From Ensifer adhaerens (lineage in GTDB: Bacteria; Pseudomonadota; Alphaproteobacteria; Rhizobiales; Rhizobiaceae): 64,000 nucleotides of DNA. Location: contig NZ_JABEKT010000006.1 of assembly GCF_013283195.1 (NCBI RefSeq), positions 116,386 to 180,385 on the forward strand, written 5' to 3'. Below the pieces are notes generated by a model that had not been told where the DNA came from, made no database searches, and saw only the letters and a program-made list of their open reading frames with translations. This document shows, piece by piece, positions 35,114 through 45,739 of the stretch. Position numbers and translations under genes: made by a program. Within the stretch, counting starts at the first letter, position 1; each line of letters opens with the position of its first letter.

Positions 35114-36289
35114 TTACTTCCAATTCGTCTTGCCGAACACCGAGCGCAGCAGTTCGAATTCCTGTTCAAGCGGGTAGTGATGGTTGCCGATGAAGAAGCC
35201 GTGTTTGTCGGCCGTATCAGCGTTGCTCAGGTCGCCGGCAACGGAATAGTCGAACCATTTCAGAACTTCGTTCTTGGCAAAGTTGCCCGCGACGATCGGC
35301 CGGACATCGACCTGTGCTTCGGTGAGCAAGTGAAGCATGTTTTCACGCGTCACGCCGGAGTCAGGTTCGACAATCAGGCTGAAGCCAAACCAGCTGCTTT
35401 GGCCAATTTCGCGCTGGACCCGCAAGAACGGATAGTCGCGCATCAGCTCAAGGAATTTCTCGGCGTTTTTCCGGCGCTCTTCGACGATCTTGGGCAGCTT
35501 GCGAAGTTGGGTCAATCCCAGCGCGCCGCTCATTTCCAGGGGGCGCAGATTGTAGCCGGGAAGCACGAAGCGGAACGACTCCGTAAACGGGTCATCGCTT
35601 TTGTCGGTCGTCACCCGGTTTACTTTCGGCAGGTTCCTTGTCCAGCCGTGAGCGCGCAAGGACAACATGACATGGAACAATTCCTCGTCGTCGGTCACGA
35701 CAAGCCCACCTTCCATGGTGGATATGTGATGGCTGAAGAAGGAACTGAAAGACCCCATCAATCCGAACGTGCCGGCCTGCTTACCTTCATACAAGGCGCC
35801 CATCGACTCGCAATTGTCCTCGATGAGAGCGATGTCGCGATCGCCGATAATCGCCTTTATGCGGGCAAAATCATTGGGATTGCCGAGCAGGTTCACGGCC
35901 ATGATCGCTTTTGTATCCGGCGTTATCGCCTGCGACAGCTGTTCGAGGTCGAAGTTCAGTGTCTGTGCGTCGATGTCCACAAAACGGAGCTTCAGCCCAT
36001 ACTGATGAAGCGGGTAGTAGGTCGTGCTCCATGAGACTGCAGGAACGATGACTTCCGCTCCCGGCAGCAGAGGCGACGCGGAGCGATACCGCAGCGCGGC
36101 GATCATCAGGAGGTTGGCGGAGGAACCGGAATTGACCATGACGCAATACTTGCTGCCGACATGGTCTGCAAAGGCGCGCTCGAACTGCGAAACCTTCTCG
36201 CCCATTGTAAACATGCCAGACTTGATCACCGTCTGGAGGGCTTCGTATTCTTCTTCATCCCAGGTGGAATTGGCTAATGGATAAGGCAT
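35114..36289 (-). CDS. colD: GDP-4-keto-6-deoxy-D-mannose 3-dehydratase (ColD-like), PLP enzyme with His in place of Lys
   Basis: 391-residue DegT/DnrJ/EryC1-fold enzyme. PLP phosphate region NSGSSANLLMIAALR (about residues 53-67), pyridine-binding Asp in ALIEDNCES (Asp158), and the active-site loop SSFFSHHISTMEGG. Ordinary sugar aminotransferases have the PLP-binding Lys in this loop; here there is His at residue 188, the position and residue used by E. coli ColD, which removes the C3 hydroxyl to give GDP-4-keto-3,6-dideoxymannose. It is followed after one base on the same strand by an fcl-like gene and gmd upstream. The colitose pathway is thus predicted; an aminotransferase such as perosamine synthase is unlikely without the Lys. 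Confidence 0.85.
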   Translation of the reverse strand: MPYPLANSTWDEEEYEALQTVIKSGMFTMGEKVSQFERAFADHVGSKYCVMVNSGSSANLLMIAALRYRSASPLLPGAEVIVPAVSWSTTYYPLHQYGLKLRFVDIDAQTLNFDLEQLSQAITPDTKAIMAVNLLGNPNDFARIKAIIGDRDIALIEDNCESMGALYEGKQAGTFGLMGSFSSFFSHHISTMEGGLVVTDDEELFHVMLSLRAHGWTRNLPKVNRVTTDKSDDPFTESFRFVLPGYNLRPLEMSGALGLTQLRKLPKIVEERRKNAEKFLELMRDYPFLRVQREIGQSSWFGFSLIVEPDSGVTRENMLHLLTEAQVDVRPIVAGNFAKNEVLKWFDYSVAGDLSNADTADKHGFFIGNHHYPLEQEFELLRSVFGKTNWK

Positions 36290-36290
36290 A

Positions 36291-37214
36291 TCAGGCTTCC
36301 AGTGAAAGATAGTATTCGTAGGTTTCGCGGATACCGTCGCGAAGCGTCGTGCGTGGCGCCCACCCCAGCATCGTCTGTTTCGTTACGTCCAGCAGCTTGC
36401 GCTTCATTCCGACCGGCTTTGAAATGTCATGCGCAAAGCTGCCGTCATAGCCGATAACATCAGCGGCAACCTGGTAGTATTCGTTCACGGTAAAATCGTC
36501 GCCCAGGCCGATATTGAGCAGGCTCGGCATGGAGGCGAAGTTGGCGATGGCGAAGACGATCGCATCCGCGAGATCTCCGGCGAACATGAATTCGCGCCTT
36601 GCCGACCCATCCCCCCAAATCTCGACTGATGTCTCGCCGCGCAGTTTGGCGACATGCAGCTTGTGAATGATCGCGGGTATGAGATGCGAAACGCCCGGGT
36701 CGAATTTGTCGAACGGGCCGTACAAATTGCACGGTATGATCGTCTTGTAGTCGAATTGCGGGGTCTCTCTCGTCACGTATTCGCACAAGCGCGCAACGGC
36801 GCATTTGGCCAGAGCATATCCTTCATTCGTCGGCTCGAGCGTCCCGCTCAGAACCTGGTCCTCTCGCAACGGATCCTCGCTGTTTCGAGGGTACATGCAG
36901 GAGCTGCCCAGGTTGAGCAACCGCGCCACGCCGGCCGATCGGGCCGCAAGGACGATGTTGTTTCCCATAGCCCAATTGTCGGAGAGGAACCGCACCGGGT
37001 TTTTGATGTTGGCCTGAATGCCGCCGACGACGCCTGCGGCATGGATCACCAGATCAGGGCTCAATTGCTTGAGGACATTCTGCGTTTGGTTGAAGTCCAG
37101 CAGGTCAAGCTCGCTTCGGCCAGGGGCGACAATGTCGATACCGACATTGCGACACAGCGATACGAGGTTGCGCCCAACCATACCGCCTCCACCTGTTAGC
37201 AGGATTTTCGTCAC
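36291..37214 (-). CDS. GDP-L-fucose synthase / GDP-L-colitose synthase-like epimerase-reductase
   Basis: 307-residue extended SDR of the GER/Fcl/ColC family. NADP motif ILLTGGGGMVGRNL, HAAGVVGGIQANIKNP, catalytic Ser-Ser-Cys in LGSSCMYPRNSEDP, Tyr-x3-Lys in EGYALAKCAVARL, and the second active-site His in GVSHLIPAIIHKLH. It performs 3,5-epimerisation (or 5-epimerisation) and 4-reduction. With ColD next door it could make GDP-L-colitose; without ColD action it would make GDP-L-fucose. Sequence alone does not separate the two. Confidence 0.88.
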   Translation of the reverse strand: MTKILLTGGGGMVGRNLVSLCRNVGIDIVAPGRSELDLLDFNQTQNVLKQLSPDLVIHAAGVVGGIQANIKNPVRFLSDNWAMGNNIVLAARSAGVARLLNLGSSCMYPRNSEDPLREDQVLSGTLEPTNEGYALAKCAVARLCEYVTRETPQFDYKTIIPCNLYGPFDKFDPGVSHLIPAIIHKLHVAKLRGETSVEIWGDGSARREFMFAGDLADAIVFAIANFASMPSLLNIGLGDDFTVNEYYQVAADVIGYDGSFAHDISKPVGMKRKLLDVTKQTMLGWAPRTTLRDGIRETYEYYLSLEA

Positions 37215-37253
37215 TCTCGTACCTCGCTTTGTTCGTGCACCGGCACGGCAGGG

Positions 37254-38687
<1,434 letters not shown>

Positions 38688-40406
38688 ATGGAGATGCAGC
38701 GCAAGCTGGTAGCGATCATGGTGGCGGATTTCGTCGGGTCGACAGCGGCGATGGAATCCCATGAGGAAGAGACCGTGGAGCGCGTCTCCGCCTGTCTGCG
38801 GGCTGTCGGCGACACGGTGGTGCGTCACGACGGGCGGGTGTTCAACACCGCCGGCGATGCCGTCCTTGCGGAGTTTGGCAGTCCGGTCAACGCACTTCGC
38901 GCAGCCATGGAGGCGCGCAGCTCGCTTGCGGCGATCCCGGATGCGACGCCGAACCACATGCGTTTCGGATTGCATCTGGCCGATGTTTTCGCAGTCGGCG
39001 ATGATCTGAGGGGCAATGGTGTCAATCTTGCCGCACGGCTGCAATCGAGTGCGGGCGCCGGCGAGATCGAGGTGTCCGAAGCGCTGTATCAGCAGGTGCG
39101 CCGGGCCTCGCCCTGCGGCTTCGAGGAGGTCGGCGAGCGGCGCTTCAAGGGTGTCGCCGATCCTATCCGCGTCTACCGGGTGGGCACGAACATCGACCGG
39201 CACCGGTTTCTCTCGGCGCCGACGCGCGAGGCACCGCCTGCGTCGATGCGGCCGAATTCGGTCATCGTTACGCCCTTCGTCGCCTTCGCGGCCAACCAGG
39301 ACGATCAGTCTTTCCTCACGGAAGGTCTGACCGACGACCTCACCCTGGAACTCGGCCGGCTGAAGAGCCTGTTCGTCAGCTCGCGCTCGGCCTCGGTGGC
39401 ACTGTCCACCCGCGATCCCGTCGAAGTCGGCAGGGCGCTCGGGGTGCGCTACGTCGTTTCGGGCTCGGTGCGCAAGCTCGGTGGCCTCGTCCGCCTCAAT
39501 GTGTCGCTGTCGGAGACCGCCCATGGCCATCTCGTCTGGTCGGACCGGATCGAGCGGCCGTTCGAGGAACTGCTTGCCGTCATCGACGAGGTGACGGCCC
39601 GGATCGCCGCAACGGTGGCCGGGCGGATCGAGCAGGCGGAGCTGGTGGCTGCGCGGCTGAAGCGGCCGGAGAACATGTCTGCCTACGAATACTATCTGCT
39701 TGGTCTCGACCATCATCGCTTGATCGGCGTCGCCGACAGCCACATCGGCGAAGCCATGCGCTGGTTCGAGCGCTCGATGGATGCGGATCCGTCCTTCGGC
39801 CGGCCGGTCGCCATGCATGTCTGCGCCTGGAGCAACCTGCCGGATTTCGACCTTTTTGCCGGCGAGCGGCAGGTCGCCCACGCGCTTGATCTCGACCCCA
39901 CCGACCCGGACTCCCACCGCATCATGGGCGCGATCAAATGCATGGAGGGGGATTTCGTCGCCTCACGGCACCATCACGAGCGGGCGATCGAGCTTGCGCC
40001 CAATGATGCCTATATCGCCGGGCGATGCGCAGCTTTCTACACCTACGCGAACGAAGCCGAGCGAGCACTGGAACTGCTCGACCGGGCCGAGGCGCTGGAT
40101 CCGTTCCTGCCGGTCTGGATCGTCGAGGAGCGGGTCGCCTCGCTCTATATGCTGGGCCGCCACGACGAGCTTTTCGCCGTGGCGCGGGCACTGCCTTACC
40201 AGACGCGGCGGACGCTGATTTATCGTATCGCCGCGCGGATGGCGCGCGGCGATACGGATCGGGCGCGCCAGCTGGTGGCGCAGATCCAGGCGCTCGATCC
40301 GAAGCTTTCGGCCGGATATATCCGCACCCAGGAGTTCTTCCGCGACCGGACGATCACGGAAGCGCTCATCGACAGGGTGCACGCTGCGGGCCTGCCGCTC
40401 GGCTGA
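38688..40406 (+). CDS. Class III adenylate/guanylate cyclase with TolB-like and TPR C-terminus
   Basis: 572 residues. N-terminal cyclase domain (about 5-170): metal Asp in VAIMVADFVGSTAAM, second metal site in FNTAGDAVLAEFGSP, and the transition-state Asn/Arg region GNGVNLAARLQSSAGAGEI. Middle FlgO/TolB-like segment (FVSSRSASVAL, then YVVSGSVRKLGGLVRLNVSL), and C-terminal TPR-like helical repeats (about 340-550). No membrane segment, so soluble. This architecture is abundant in rhizobia; signal and product (cAMP likely) are inferred. Start 38688 is chosen at the conserved N-terminus. Confidence 0.88.
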   Translation: MEMQRKLVAIMVADFVGSTAAMESHEEETVERVSACLRAVGDTVVRHDGRVFNTAGDAVLAEFGSPVNALRAAMEARSSLAAIPDATPNHMRFGLHLADVFAVGDDLRGNGVNLAARLQSSAGAGEIEVSEALYQQVRRASPCGFEEVGERRFKGVADPIRVYRVGTNIDRHRFLSAPTREAPPASMRPNSVIVTPFVAFAANQDDQSFLTEGLTDDLTLELGRLKSLFVSSRSASVALSTRDPVEVGRALGVRYVVSGSVRKLGGLVRLNVSLSETAHGHLVWSDRIERPFEELLAVIDEVTARIAATVAGRIEQAELVAARLKRPENMSAYEYYLLGLDHHRLIGVADSHIGEAMRWFERSMDADPSFGRPVAMHVCAWSNLPDFDLFAGERQVAHALDLDPTDPDSHRIMGAIKCMEGDFVASRHHHERAIELAPNDAYIAGRCAAFYTYANEAERALELLDRAEALDPFLPVWIVEERVASLYMLGRHDELFAVARALPYQTRRTLIYRIAARMARGDTDRARQLVAQIQALDPKLSAGYIRTQEFFRDRTITEALIDRVHAAGLPLG

Positions 40407-40443
40407 CGGTTGCTTGCGGGCGACGCGGGGCCGACAGGGATTG

Positions 40444-41187
40444 TCAGCTTGCGCGGGCTAACGCCACGGCGTCGGCCCCTGCCGGGAAATGCAGCTGTTG
40501 CGACGCGTCATTGGCCGCGCGCCAGACCGCGTCCGCCACATCGCTTTCCTTGGTAATAAGGGCCGGGTTTGCAAAGGCGGCGAAGATCGGCTGCGCAAAC
40601 GCCGCATAGGTCTCCGGGATCAGGTCCGCGATGTTGACGCCGGTATTGTGCGAAAACTGCGTGCTCGGCGCATAGCCGGGCTCGACCAGCTTGGCGCGCA
40701 CGCCGAAGGCGGCAAGCTCGTGGGCCAGCGATCCGGTAAACCCCTCGATCGCCGTCTTACTGGCGGTATAGGCAGCGGCCAGCGGCATGGCGGCAAGCGT
40801 CACGCTGGACGTGACGTTGACCACGACGCCGGATTTCCTGGCGCGAAACTGCGGGATCACCGCCTGCGTCATAGCCATGACGCCAAACGTGTTGGTCTCG
40901 AAGATTTTGCGTATATGCGCCATCGGCGTCGCCTCGAAGGCGCCGACCACGCCGATGCCGGCATTGTTGACCAGCGCATCGATCGGGCCGCTCGCCTCGA
41001 GTGCCGCCGCAATACTGTCGGGATCGGTCACGTCCAGTTGCACGACACGCAAACGCTCCGAGCACGGCAGAATATCCTCGCGCGGCGAGCGCATGGTGGC
41101 AATCACGGTCCAGCCCTTGGCGTGGTAGAGGCGTGCGGTTTCGAGGCCATAGCCGGACGAGCAGCCGGTGATCAATACGGTTTTCAT
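40444..41187 (-). CDS. SDR family oxidoreductase
   Basis: 247-residue classical SDR. TGCSSGYG nucleotide motif, NNAGIGVVG, catalytic Ser in NVTSSVTL and Tyr-x3-Lys in AAYTASKTAIEGF. Divergent from an AraC regulator with 97 bases between them, a common arrangement in which the regulator controls the dehydrogenase. Substrate unknown. Confidence 0.86.
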   Translation of the reverse strand: MKTVLITGCSSGYGLETARLYHAKGWTVIATMRSPREDILPCSERLRVVQLDVTDPDSIAAALEASGPIDALVNNAGIGVVGAFEATPMAHIRKIFETNTFGVMAMTQAVIPQFRARKSGVVVNVTSSVTLAAMPLAAAYTASKTAIEGFTGSLAHELAAFGVRAKLVEPGYAPSTQFSHNTGVNIADLIPETYAAFAQPIFAAFANPALITKESDVADAVWRAANDASQQLHFPAGADAVALARAS

Positions 41188-41233
41188 GATGTTTCCCTGG
41201 TTGGTTTTGATGGCTGGATCATACCGGGTGATT

Positions 41234-41287
41234 TCAGGACGTTATATAATTGAAAGTCCTGATTTGATTTGTAATAGTCCAGAAATG
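41234..41287. promoter_or_regulatory. AraC-type repeats in the SDR/araC divergent promoter
   Basis: Direct repeats AGTCCTGATTTG (41255-41266) and AGTCCAGAAATG (41276-41287), 21 bp apart (two helical turns), plus an inverted copy TCAGGAC at 41234-41240. Direct repeats at this spacing are typical AraC/XylS binding sites; the second overlaps the araC-type start codon, suggesting autoregulation. Confidence 0.5.
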
Positions 41288-42190
41288 ATCGACCCGCTTT
41301 CTGAAATCATCACACTGCTCAGGCCACGCGCGGTGTTTACGAAAGGCATCAGCGGTGCCGGCCGCTGGGGTGTGCGCTATTCGGACTTCGGTCATCCCGG
41401 CTTCTGTACCGTTCTCGAAGGTGGTTGCCGTCTCGCCGTCGACGGCCAGGGCCCGCTGGTGCTTGAGGCCGGTGATTTCGTCCTCTTGCCGACGACACCC
41501 GGCTTCACCCTGTCGGGCTTCGAGCCCGTGACGCCGACATACATCGATCCGAAGGCAGCGCCGGACCAGGGCGACGAAGTTCGCCACGGCGACCCCGACG
41601 CTCCGCCAAGCGTGCGGCTGCTCGGCGGCTACTTTGTCTTTGCGACTGAGGATGCCGGGTTGCTGGTGTCGCTGCTGCCGGCGCAGGTGCATGTGCGCGG
41701 CGTCGAACGGCTTTCGCTCCTGGTCCGGCTGTTGACGGAGGAGGCGGGCGAGCAGCGCGCCGGGCGCGATCTGGTGCTTGCCCGCCTTGTCGAAGTGCTG
41801 CTCGTCGAGGCGTTGCGCCTGACCCAGCGGCCGGACGCCTCGCCGGGATTGCTGCGCGGGCTTGCCGATCAACGGCTGGCGGAAGCGATAAGGGCGATGC
41901 ACGGCGCTCCGGGGCGATCATGGACGGTGGCCGAGCTGGCGAAGCTGGCCAGTCTCTCCCGCTCGGCGTTCTTCGAGCGCTTCACCCGCAATGTCGGCGT
42001 CGCGCCGATGGAATATCTGCTCGGCTGGCGCATGGCGATGGCCAAGGATCTGCTGTGCAACTACAACGCCGAAATCTCCGATGTCGCCGAGCGGGTTGGT
42101 TACGCCTCGGCGAGCGCGTTCAGCACGGCCTTCAGCCGCCATGTGGGGGAGGCGCCGGGGCGGTATGCGCGTATGGCTGCACAGGGGTAG
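41285..42190 (+). CDS. AraC family transcriptional regulator with cupin-6 sensor domain
   Basis: 301 residues. N-terminal cupin (about 5-180: GRWGVRYSDFGHPGFCTVLE, LEAGDFVLLPTTPGFTL) and C-terminal double HTH (about 205-300: SWTVAELAKLASLSRSAFFERF, then AEISDVAERVGYASASAFSTAFSRHVGEAPGRYAR). Start 41285 is chosen because cupin homology begins there. Probably activates the divergent SDR gene. Confidence 0.88.
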   Translation: MIDPLSEIITLLRPRAVFTKGISGAGRWGVRYSDFGHPGFCTVLEGGCRLAVDGQGPLVLEAGDFVLLPTTPGFTLSGFEPVTPTYIDPKAAPDQGDEVRHGDPDAPPSVRLLGGYFVFATEDAGLLVSLLPAQVHVRGVERLSLLVRLLTEEAGEQRAGRDLVLARLVEVLLVEALRLTQRPDASPGLLRGLADQRLAEAIRAMHGAPGRSWTVAELAKLASLSRSAFFERFTRNVGVAPMEYLLGWRMAMAKDLLCNYNAEISDVAERVGYASASAFSTAFSRHVGEAPGRYARMAAQG

Positions 42191-42285
42191 TCGGGCGTCA
42201 CGCGGTGCAGAACGAAAGCGCGTCGCGATCTTTCAGATTCGCTTGCGCGCTTTACACTTTTGCGCGTCGTGTTTTTTGGTGCTGC

Positions 42286-43899
42286 TTAATCGCCAGGAAA
42301 CGGGGGCTTGTCCTGGGTGCATGTTGCGCCCGTCGGCGGCATCTCGCCGTCGATAAAATAGGCCGCGATGTGGTCCTGCGCACAGGTGCTTGGATTGATG
42401 AGCACGGTGTGCCCGAAACCGTTCACGATCAGCAGTCGCGCGTTCCCGAGAGCCTGTGCCATGCGAACCGAACTGGGTAAGGCGGTCGCGGGGTCGCTGG
42501 TGTTGCCGATAACGAGCACCGGCGCGGTCGCCTTGTTCCATGGGCCGAGATAGGTCGCCTTCGCCCTGGCAGTCCAGCCGACGCAGTACGCCACAAACGG
42601 CCATGCGGAGATGCCAGCACGCTGATAACTCGCCAGTGCCTGTTGAACGGCGGCGTCTTCGGTCGTGGGGTTGGGGCTTTCGCCGCAGATCACTGAAAGC
42701 TGGCGTCCGGCGCTGGTGACATACGTGGCTGCTGCCGGTTTCGCCGGTGTGGCAGCGGCAGCCGGCGAACCGGCATCGCCCGAACCGCCATCGGCGACCT
42801 GTTGCCCGCTGCCTTCGCTCGCCACCCACGCCTGCTGCAGGAACTCCGCTACCGCCGCCCAACCGGGAAAGCGGCCAAAGCCCGGTAGCGGCTCGACGAC
42901 GTAGATCGAGCTGCCGACGTAGGCGAGGATGCTTGGGGCGTCGATCGTGTCGCCTTCGAGTGCGAAGCCCTTCTGCGCGCGCTGGAGCAGATCCGACCAT
43001 TTCTTCCTTGTCGCCACGGGAGATCCGGCCGAGAAGGCGCAGCCCGAAGCATCGACCGCCCCGCACTGGCTCATGAATGCCTCGATGGTTGAGGCTGCAC
43101 CGAAGTCGGAGCCGAGCCGGATGAAGGTGCTGAGCGCAAGGTTTTCGCCGGCGTTGCCGGCCCATGCCGGCACTGCCACAGCGCCGTCAAGGACGGCGGC
43201 GCGCACCCGGTCGGGGTACATGTTAATGTACGTTGCGCCGAGGAAGGTGCCATAGGACGTGCCGTAATAGTTCATCGTCTCCTCGCCGACGGCTTGGCGC
43301 AAGAGATCGAGGTCGCGGGCATTGTCCGCCGTGGAAACGTGGGCGAGGAGTTCGCCGTTGCGTTTGACGCAAGCCTCGTTGAACGCGGTGCGCCAGGCTG
43401 CGTCTTTGGCGAGTTGCTTCGCCGTCACCGGGAAACCGTCTTGCGTGGCCCGGGCGAAGAATGCCGCTTCGTCATCGGCACTGTCAAAGCATTGGACAAC
43501 CGGTGTCGTGCGTCCGCCCATGCCACGCGGGTCCCAGCTGATGATATCGAAGCGGTCACGCACCTTCTCAGGAAAGCCACGGATTGCTGCCGGGAGGTAC
43601 TCTGTTCCCGCGTCGCTGGGGCCGCCAGGATTCCAGAACAGCGTGCCGAGCCGCTGTCCCGCATCGCGCGCCGGAGCCTTGATCAGCGCTAGGTTGAAGC
43701 GGCCCAAAGACGGATCCGCGTAGTCCATCGGCACTTCGGCCGTGGCGCACTGGAAGCTGTCGGTGCTCGCGGCACCTTGCTTGGCTGCCGGGCAAGCGTT
43801 CCAGGCGAGCGTGGGGACGGGAACCGTGTCGGCGGCAAATGTCGGGCTGGTGATCAGGAGCGCGGACGTTGCGGCCGCCGCAGCTACGAGGTTTCTCAT
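42286..43899 (-). CDS. Secreted alpha/beta hydrolase with TAP-like C-terminal domain
   Basis: 537 residues. Signal peptide MRNLVAAAAATSALLITSPTFAAD. Hydrolase core: oxyanion region GTLFWNPGGPSDAG, DIISWDPRGMGG, nucleophile Ser in NYYGTSYGTFLGATY (about residue 196), and a C-terminal TAP domain with VLVIGNTSDPATALPSSVRMA and NGFGHTVLI (catalytic Asp and His). Resembles tripeptidyl aminopeptidases (SlpD/E), exported proteases or esterases. Start 43899 follows AAGGAGAC; a longer upstream frame lacks a signal sequence. Confidence 0.87.
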   Translation of the reverse strand: MRNLVAAAAATSALLITSPTFAADTVPVPTLAWNACPAAKQGAASTDSFQCATAEVPMDYADPSLGRFNLALIKAPARDAGQRLGTLFWNPGGPSDAGTEYLPAAIRGFPEKVRDRFDIISWDPRGMGGRTTPVVQCFDSADDEAAFFARATQDGFPVTAKQLAKDAAWRTAFNEACVKRNGELLAHVSTADNARDLDLLRQAVGEETMNYYGTSYGTFLGATYINMYPDRVRAAVLDGAVAVPAWAGNAGENLALSTFIRLGSDFGAASTIEAFMSQCGAVDASGCAFSAGSPVATRKKWSDLLQRAQKGFALEGDTIDAPSILAYVGSSIYVVEPLPGFGRFPGWAAVAEFLQQAWVASEGSGQQVADGGSGDAGSPAAAATPAKPAAATYVTSAGRQLSVICGESPNPTTEDAAVQQALASYQRAGISAWPFVAYCVGWTARAKATYLGPWNKATAPVLVIGNTSDPATALPSSVRMAQALGNARLLIVNGFGHTVLINPSTCAQDHIAAYFIDGEMPPTGATCTQDKPPFPGD

Positions 43900-44084
43900 G
43901 GTGTCTCCTTGCAATGCCGAGCTGTGTGTAACTCGAGGAGGGTGGAGCTCCATTTCCCAGGCGGGCGTCATTTCCAATGCGCTGCGGCGAAATACGGTCG
44001 CGAGTGCAATTGTCCGCTCGAACGCTTGGGTTGCCTGACGCCACATTATCAGTCGGCAAGGACAGGTCAAAGCACGGTAACCGC

Positions 44085-44378
44085 TGAGGTTTACCCGGCT
44101 TCGACGACCCGTTTCACGACAACGACGGCACCGTCATCACGTGCGGCCGCATGTGCTTTAAGCGCCAGAAGGTGAAGCTCGGCCAAGGGCTTTGCGGGAC
44201 AGGTCGTCGGAAACAAACAAGCAGACGAACGCATCTGGCTCGTGACCTTCATGCACTATGATCTGGGATATTCGAATGACGAGACGTGCATGCCAGAACC
44301 GCTCGAAAACCCGTTCGGGCCAAAAGCTGCCTATGTCTCGAAAACTAACTGCAAGCCAATGTCCAATAAGGACTTGTG
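44085..44378 (+). pseudogene. Decayed C-terminal remnant of an integrase-core (IS481-like) transposase
   Basis: Two frames joined by a shift near 44170. Frame one reads GLPGFDDPFHDND then VITCGRMCFKRQKVKL; frame two continues GFAGQVVGNKQADERIWLVT, FMHYDLGYSNDETC and PLENPFGPKAAY to a TGA at 44376. This is the C-terminal tail of rhizobial integrase-core transposases (IWLVSFMHYDLGY...ENPFGPK pattern). The catalytic domain is missing, so it is inert. It abuts the left att-like repeat. Family name is from memory of the motif. Confidence 0.6.
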
Positions 44379-44382
44379 AAAG

Positions 44383-44397
44383 ATGGCGCACCCGACA
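44383..44397. repeat. att-like direct repeat, distal copy of the tRNA-Arg 3' end
   Basis: ATGGCGCACCCGACA, identical in sequence and orientation to 45808-45822, the 3' end (with CCA) of the tRNA-Arg gene. Duplication of a tRNA 3' end is the mark left by a tyrosine integrase. Confidence 0.75.
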
Positions 44398-44746
44398 ATA
44401 CTTCGATAAGCCCTTGTCACCATTGAATTTGTTCATAATTCACGGCGGTCGCCAACGCAAAAGCTGATAATCGGCATAGCAAATTTGCGCGCGGTCCAGC
44501 TCTTTTTAAGGAAGCACAAGATCGACCGTAGGCGGCACCTGATCGCTCAATTTGCGTCCCGGATAATGCTCATACCTTCCAATCTCGACGGTCAGCAAAC
44601 CAAATTCCTCCGAGACTTCGAGTAGGAGAAGGAGGCTGCGTGCGCTGAAGGTCCACTTACGTCCGCAGAAGTTTGCGTTTCTCCGCGTCGTATTCCTCGC
44701 CAACAATCGCGCCGCTATCGCTTAGCTTTGCAAGCCTTTCCAACAC

Positions 44747-45277
44747 TTAGACTGACTGCGACGATGGCGGATGCGTGGACGCGGCATGAGTAAAGACGGG
44801 GCTCTGGTCGCTTGCCTTCGTGCAGTACCAGACAATAACCGCGATAGTTCCGATTGGGCCGAGCAACGAAAGAATCTGAAGTCTCCCGCTTCGGTTAGTG
44901 TCATGGAGGCGGCGTGCGCTCACTGCGATGGTGGGAAGGAAAACCGCACAAAAGAACAAAGCGCCCAAAAGTTCGCTTGGGTCTCCGATGTTTAATGTCA
45001 CCAGTACGGCGACTACGAAGAGCATTGAATACCAGAATTCGGAACGGCTCGCTCTTCCTGAAAACCTTGCGTAGTTCTTGAAGAAGCTCAAAATGGCCTC
45101 GCCGAAACTCATTGACGAGGGCATCTCACCGAACCGATTAGGACCGGGCGGACGTGACTTGACGATTAAGAAGATTGCCACAACAAAAACGATCAAGACG
45201 ATCAGCCAATGCCATATCGAAAAGCCGCCCACGATATTCCCCCGGTAAAATGATTGGACCTTGTCTTGCTTCTTCAT
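44747..45277 (-). CDS. DUF805 membrane protein, C-terminal SHOCT domain cut off by an in-frame stop
   Basis: 176 residues. One N-terminal helix (FSIWHWLIVLIVFVVAIFLI), then the DUF805 domain: FFKNYARFSGRASRSEFWYS, further helices, and VFLPTIAVSARRLHDTNRSG with LLGPIGTIAVIVWYCTKASD. The TAA at 44749-44747 is followed in the same frame by 29 codons (VLERLAKLSDSGAIVGEEYD then AEKRKLLRT) to a TAA at 44659-44657, an unmistakable SHOCT motif. So the gene probably once encoded a DUF805-SHOCT protein and has suffered a nonsense mutation. Function unknown. Confidence 0.7.
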   Translation of the reverse strand: MKKQDKVQSFYRGNIVGGFSIWHWLIVLIVFVVAIFLIVKSRPPGPNRFGEMPSSMSFGEAILSFFKNYARFSGRASRSEFWYSMLFVVAVLVTLNIGDPSELLGALFFCAVFLPTIAVSARRLHDTNRSGRLQILSLLGPIGTIAVIVWYCTKASDQSPVFTHAASTHPPSSQSV

Positions 45278-45553
45278 CACGGTGGCAACGCGAAACGCGC
45301 GCCACTGTGCTCTGCTACGGTTGTATACGGCATATTTCAAACATTGCGTGAACAAAAGCAAGGCGATCCGGCAATCACGATTATCGGTATTGTGTGGATT
45401 GCCAGTCTATTTCCCACCCGAACTTTTCACGGTGGCCGCCCAAGTCTTTCCACAAGTCGAAGGCTGTATCCTCGTCGTTGCCGGGTCGAACAGTGTTGCG
45501 ATCAAATAAGAATTACGTGCGGGGCGGATTTCCATCCTCTTTGTAGGGAGGGG

Positions 45554-45739
45554 TGCCGCGGAGGGCCCCACCTCTGCTGCGTGCTCTCTATCGACGTGAA
45601 CGGCAATTTCCTGCACGGCGCTACCATAACCATTGCTCTTTTTCGGGCAGATCGCGCCGAAGATATAGACCCACATGGTTCGCCGGTCGTGCAGGGCAGG
45701 TGGTCGGGTTCCCGGACGTGCCCAGCGGCACGGACGGGC
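45554..45739 (-). pseudogene. IS630-like transposase remnant
   Basis: A short leftward reading frame contains RWARPGTRPPALHDRRTMWV followed by YIFGAICPKK, which matches the central part of IS630-family transposases (pattern W-x-R-x-G-x-R-P ... Y-x-F-G-A-I-C-P). After this the similarity decays (VHVDREHAAEVGPSAA resembles the following helix). The N-terminal HTH and the catalytic D-E end are absent. Inert fragment. Confidence 0.5.

Noticed and set aside
44158..44436. A 92-codon leftward open frame near the tRNA relic
   Set aside because: The opposite strand gives a recognisable transposase tail; this frame is its shadow.
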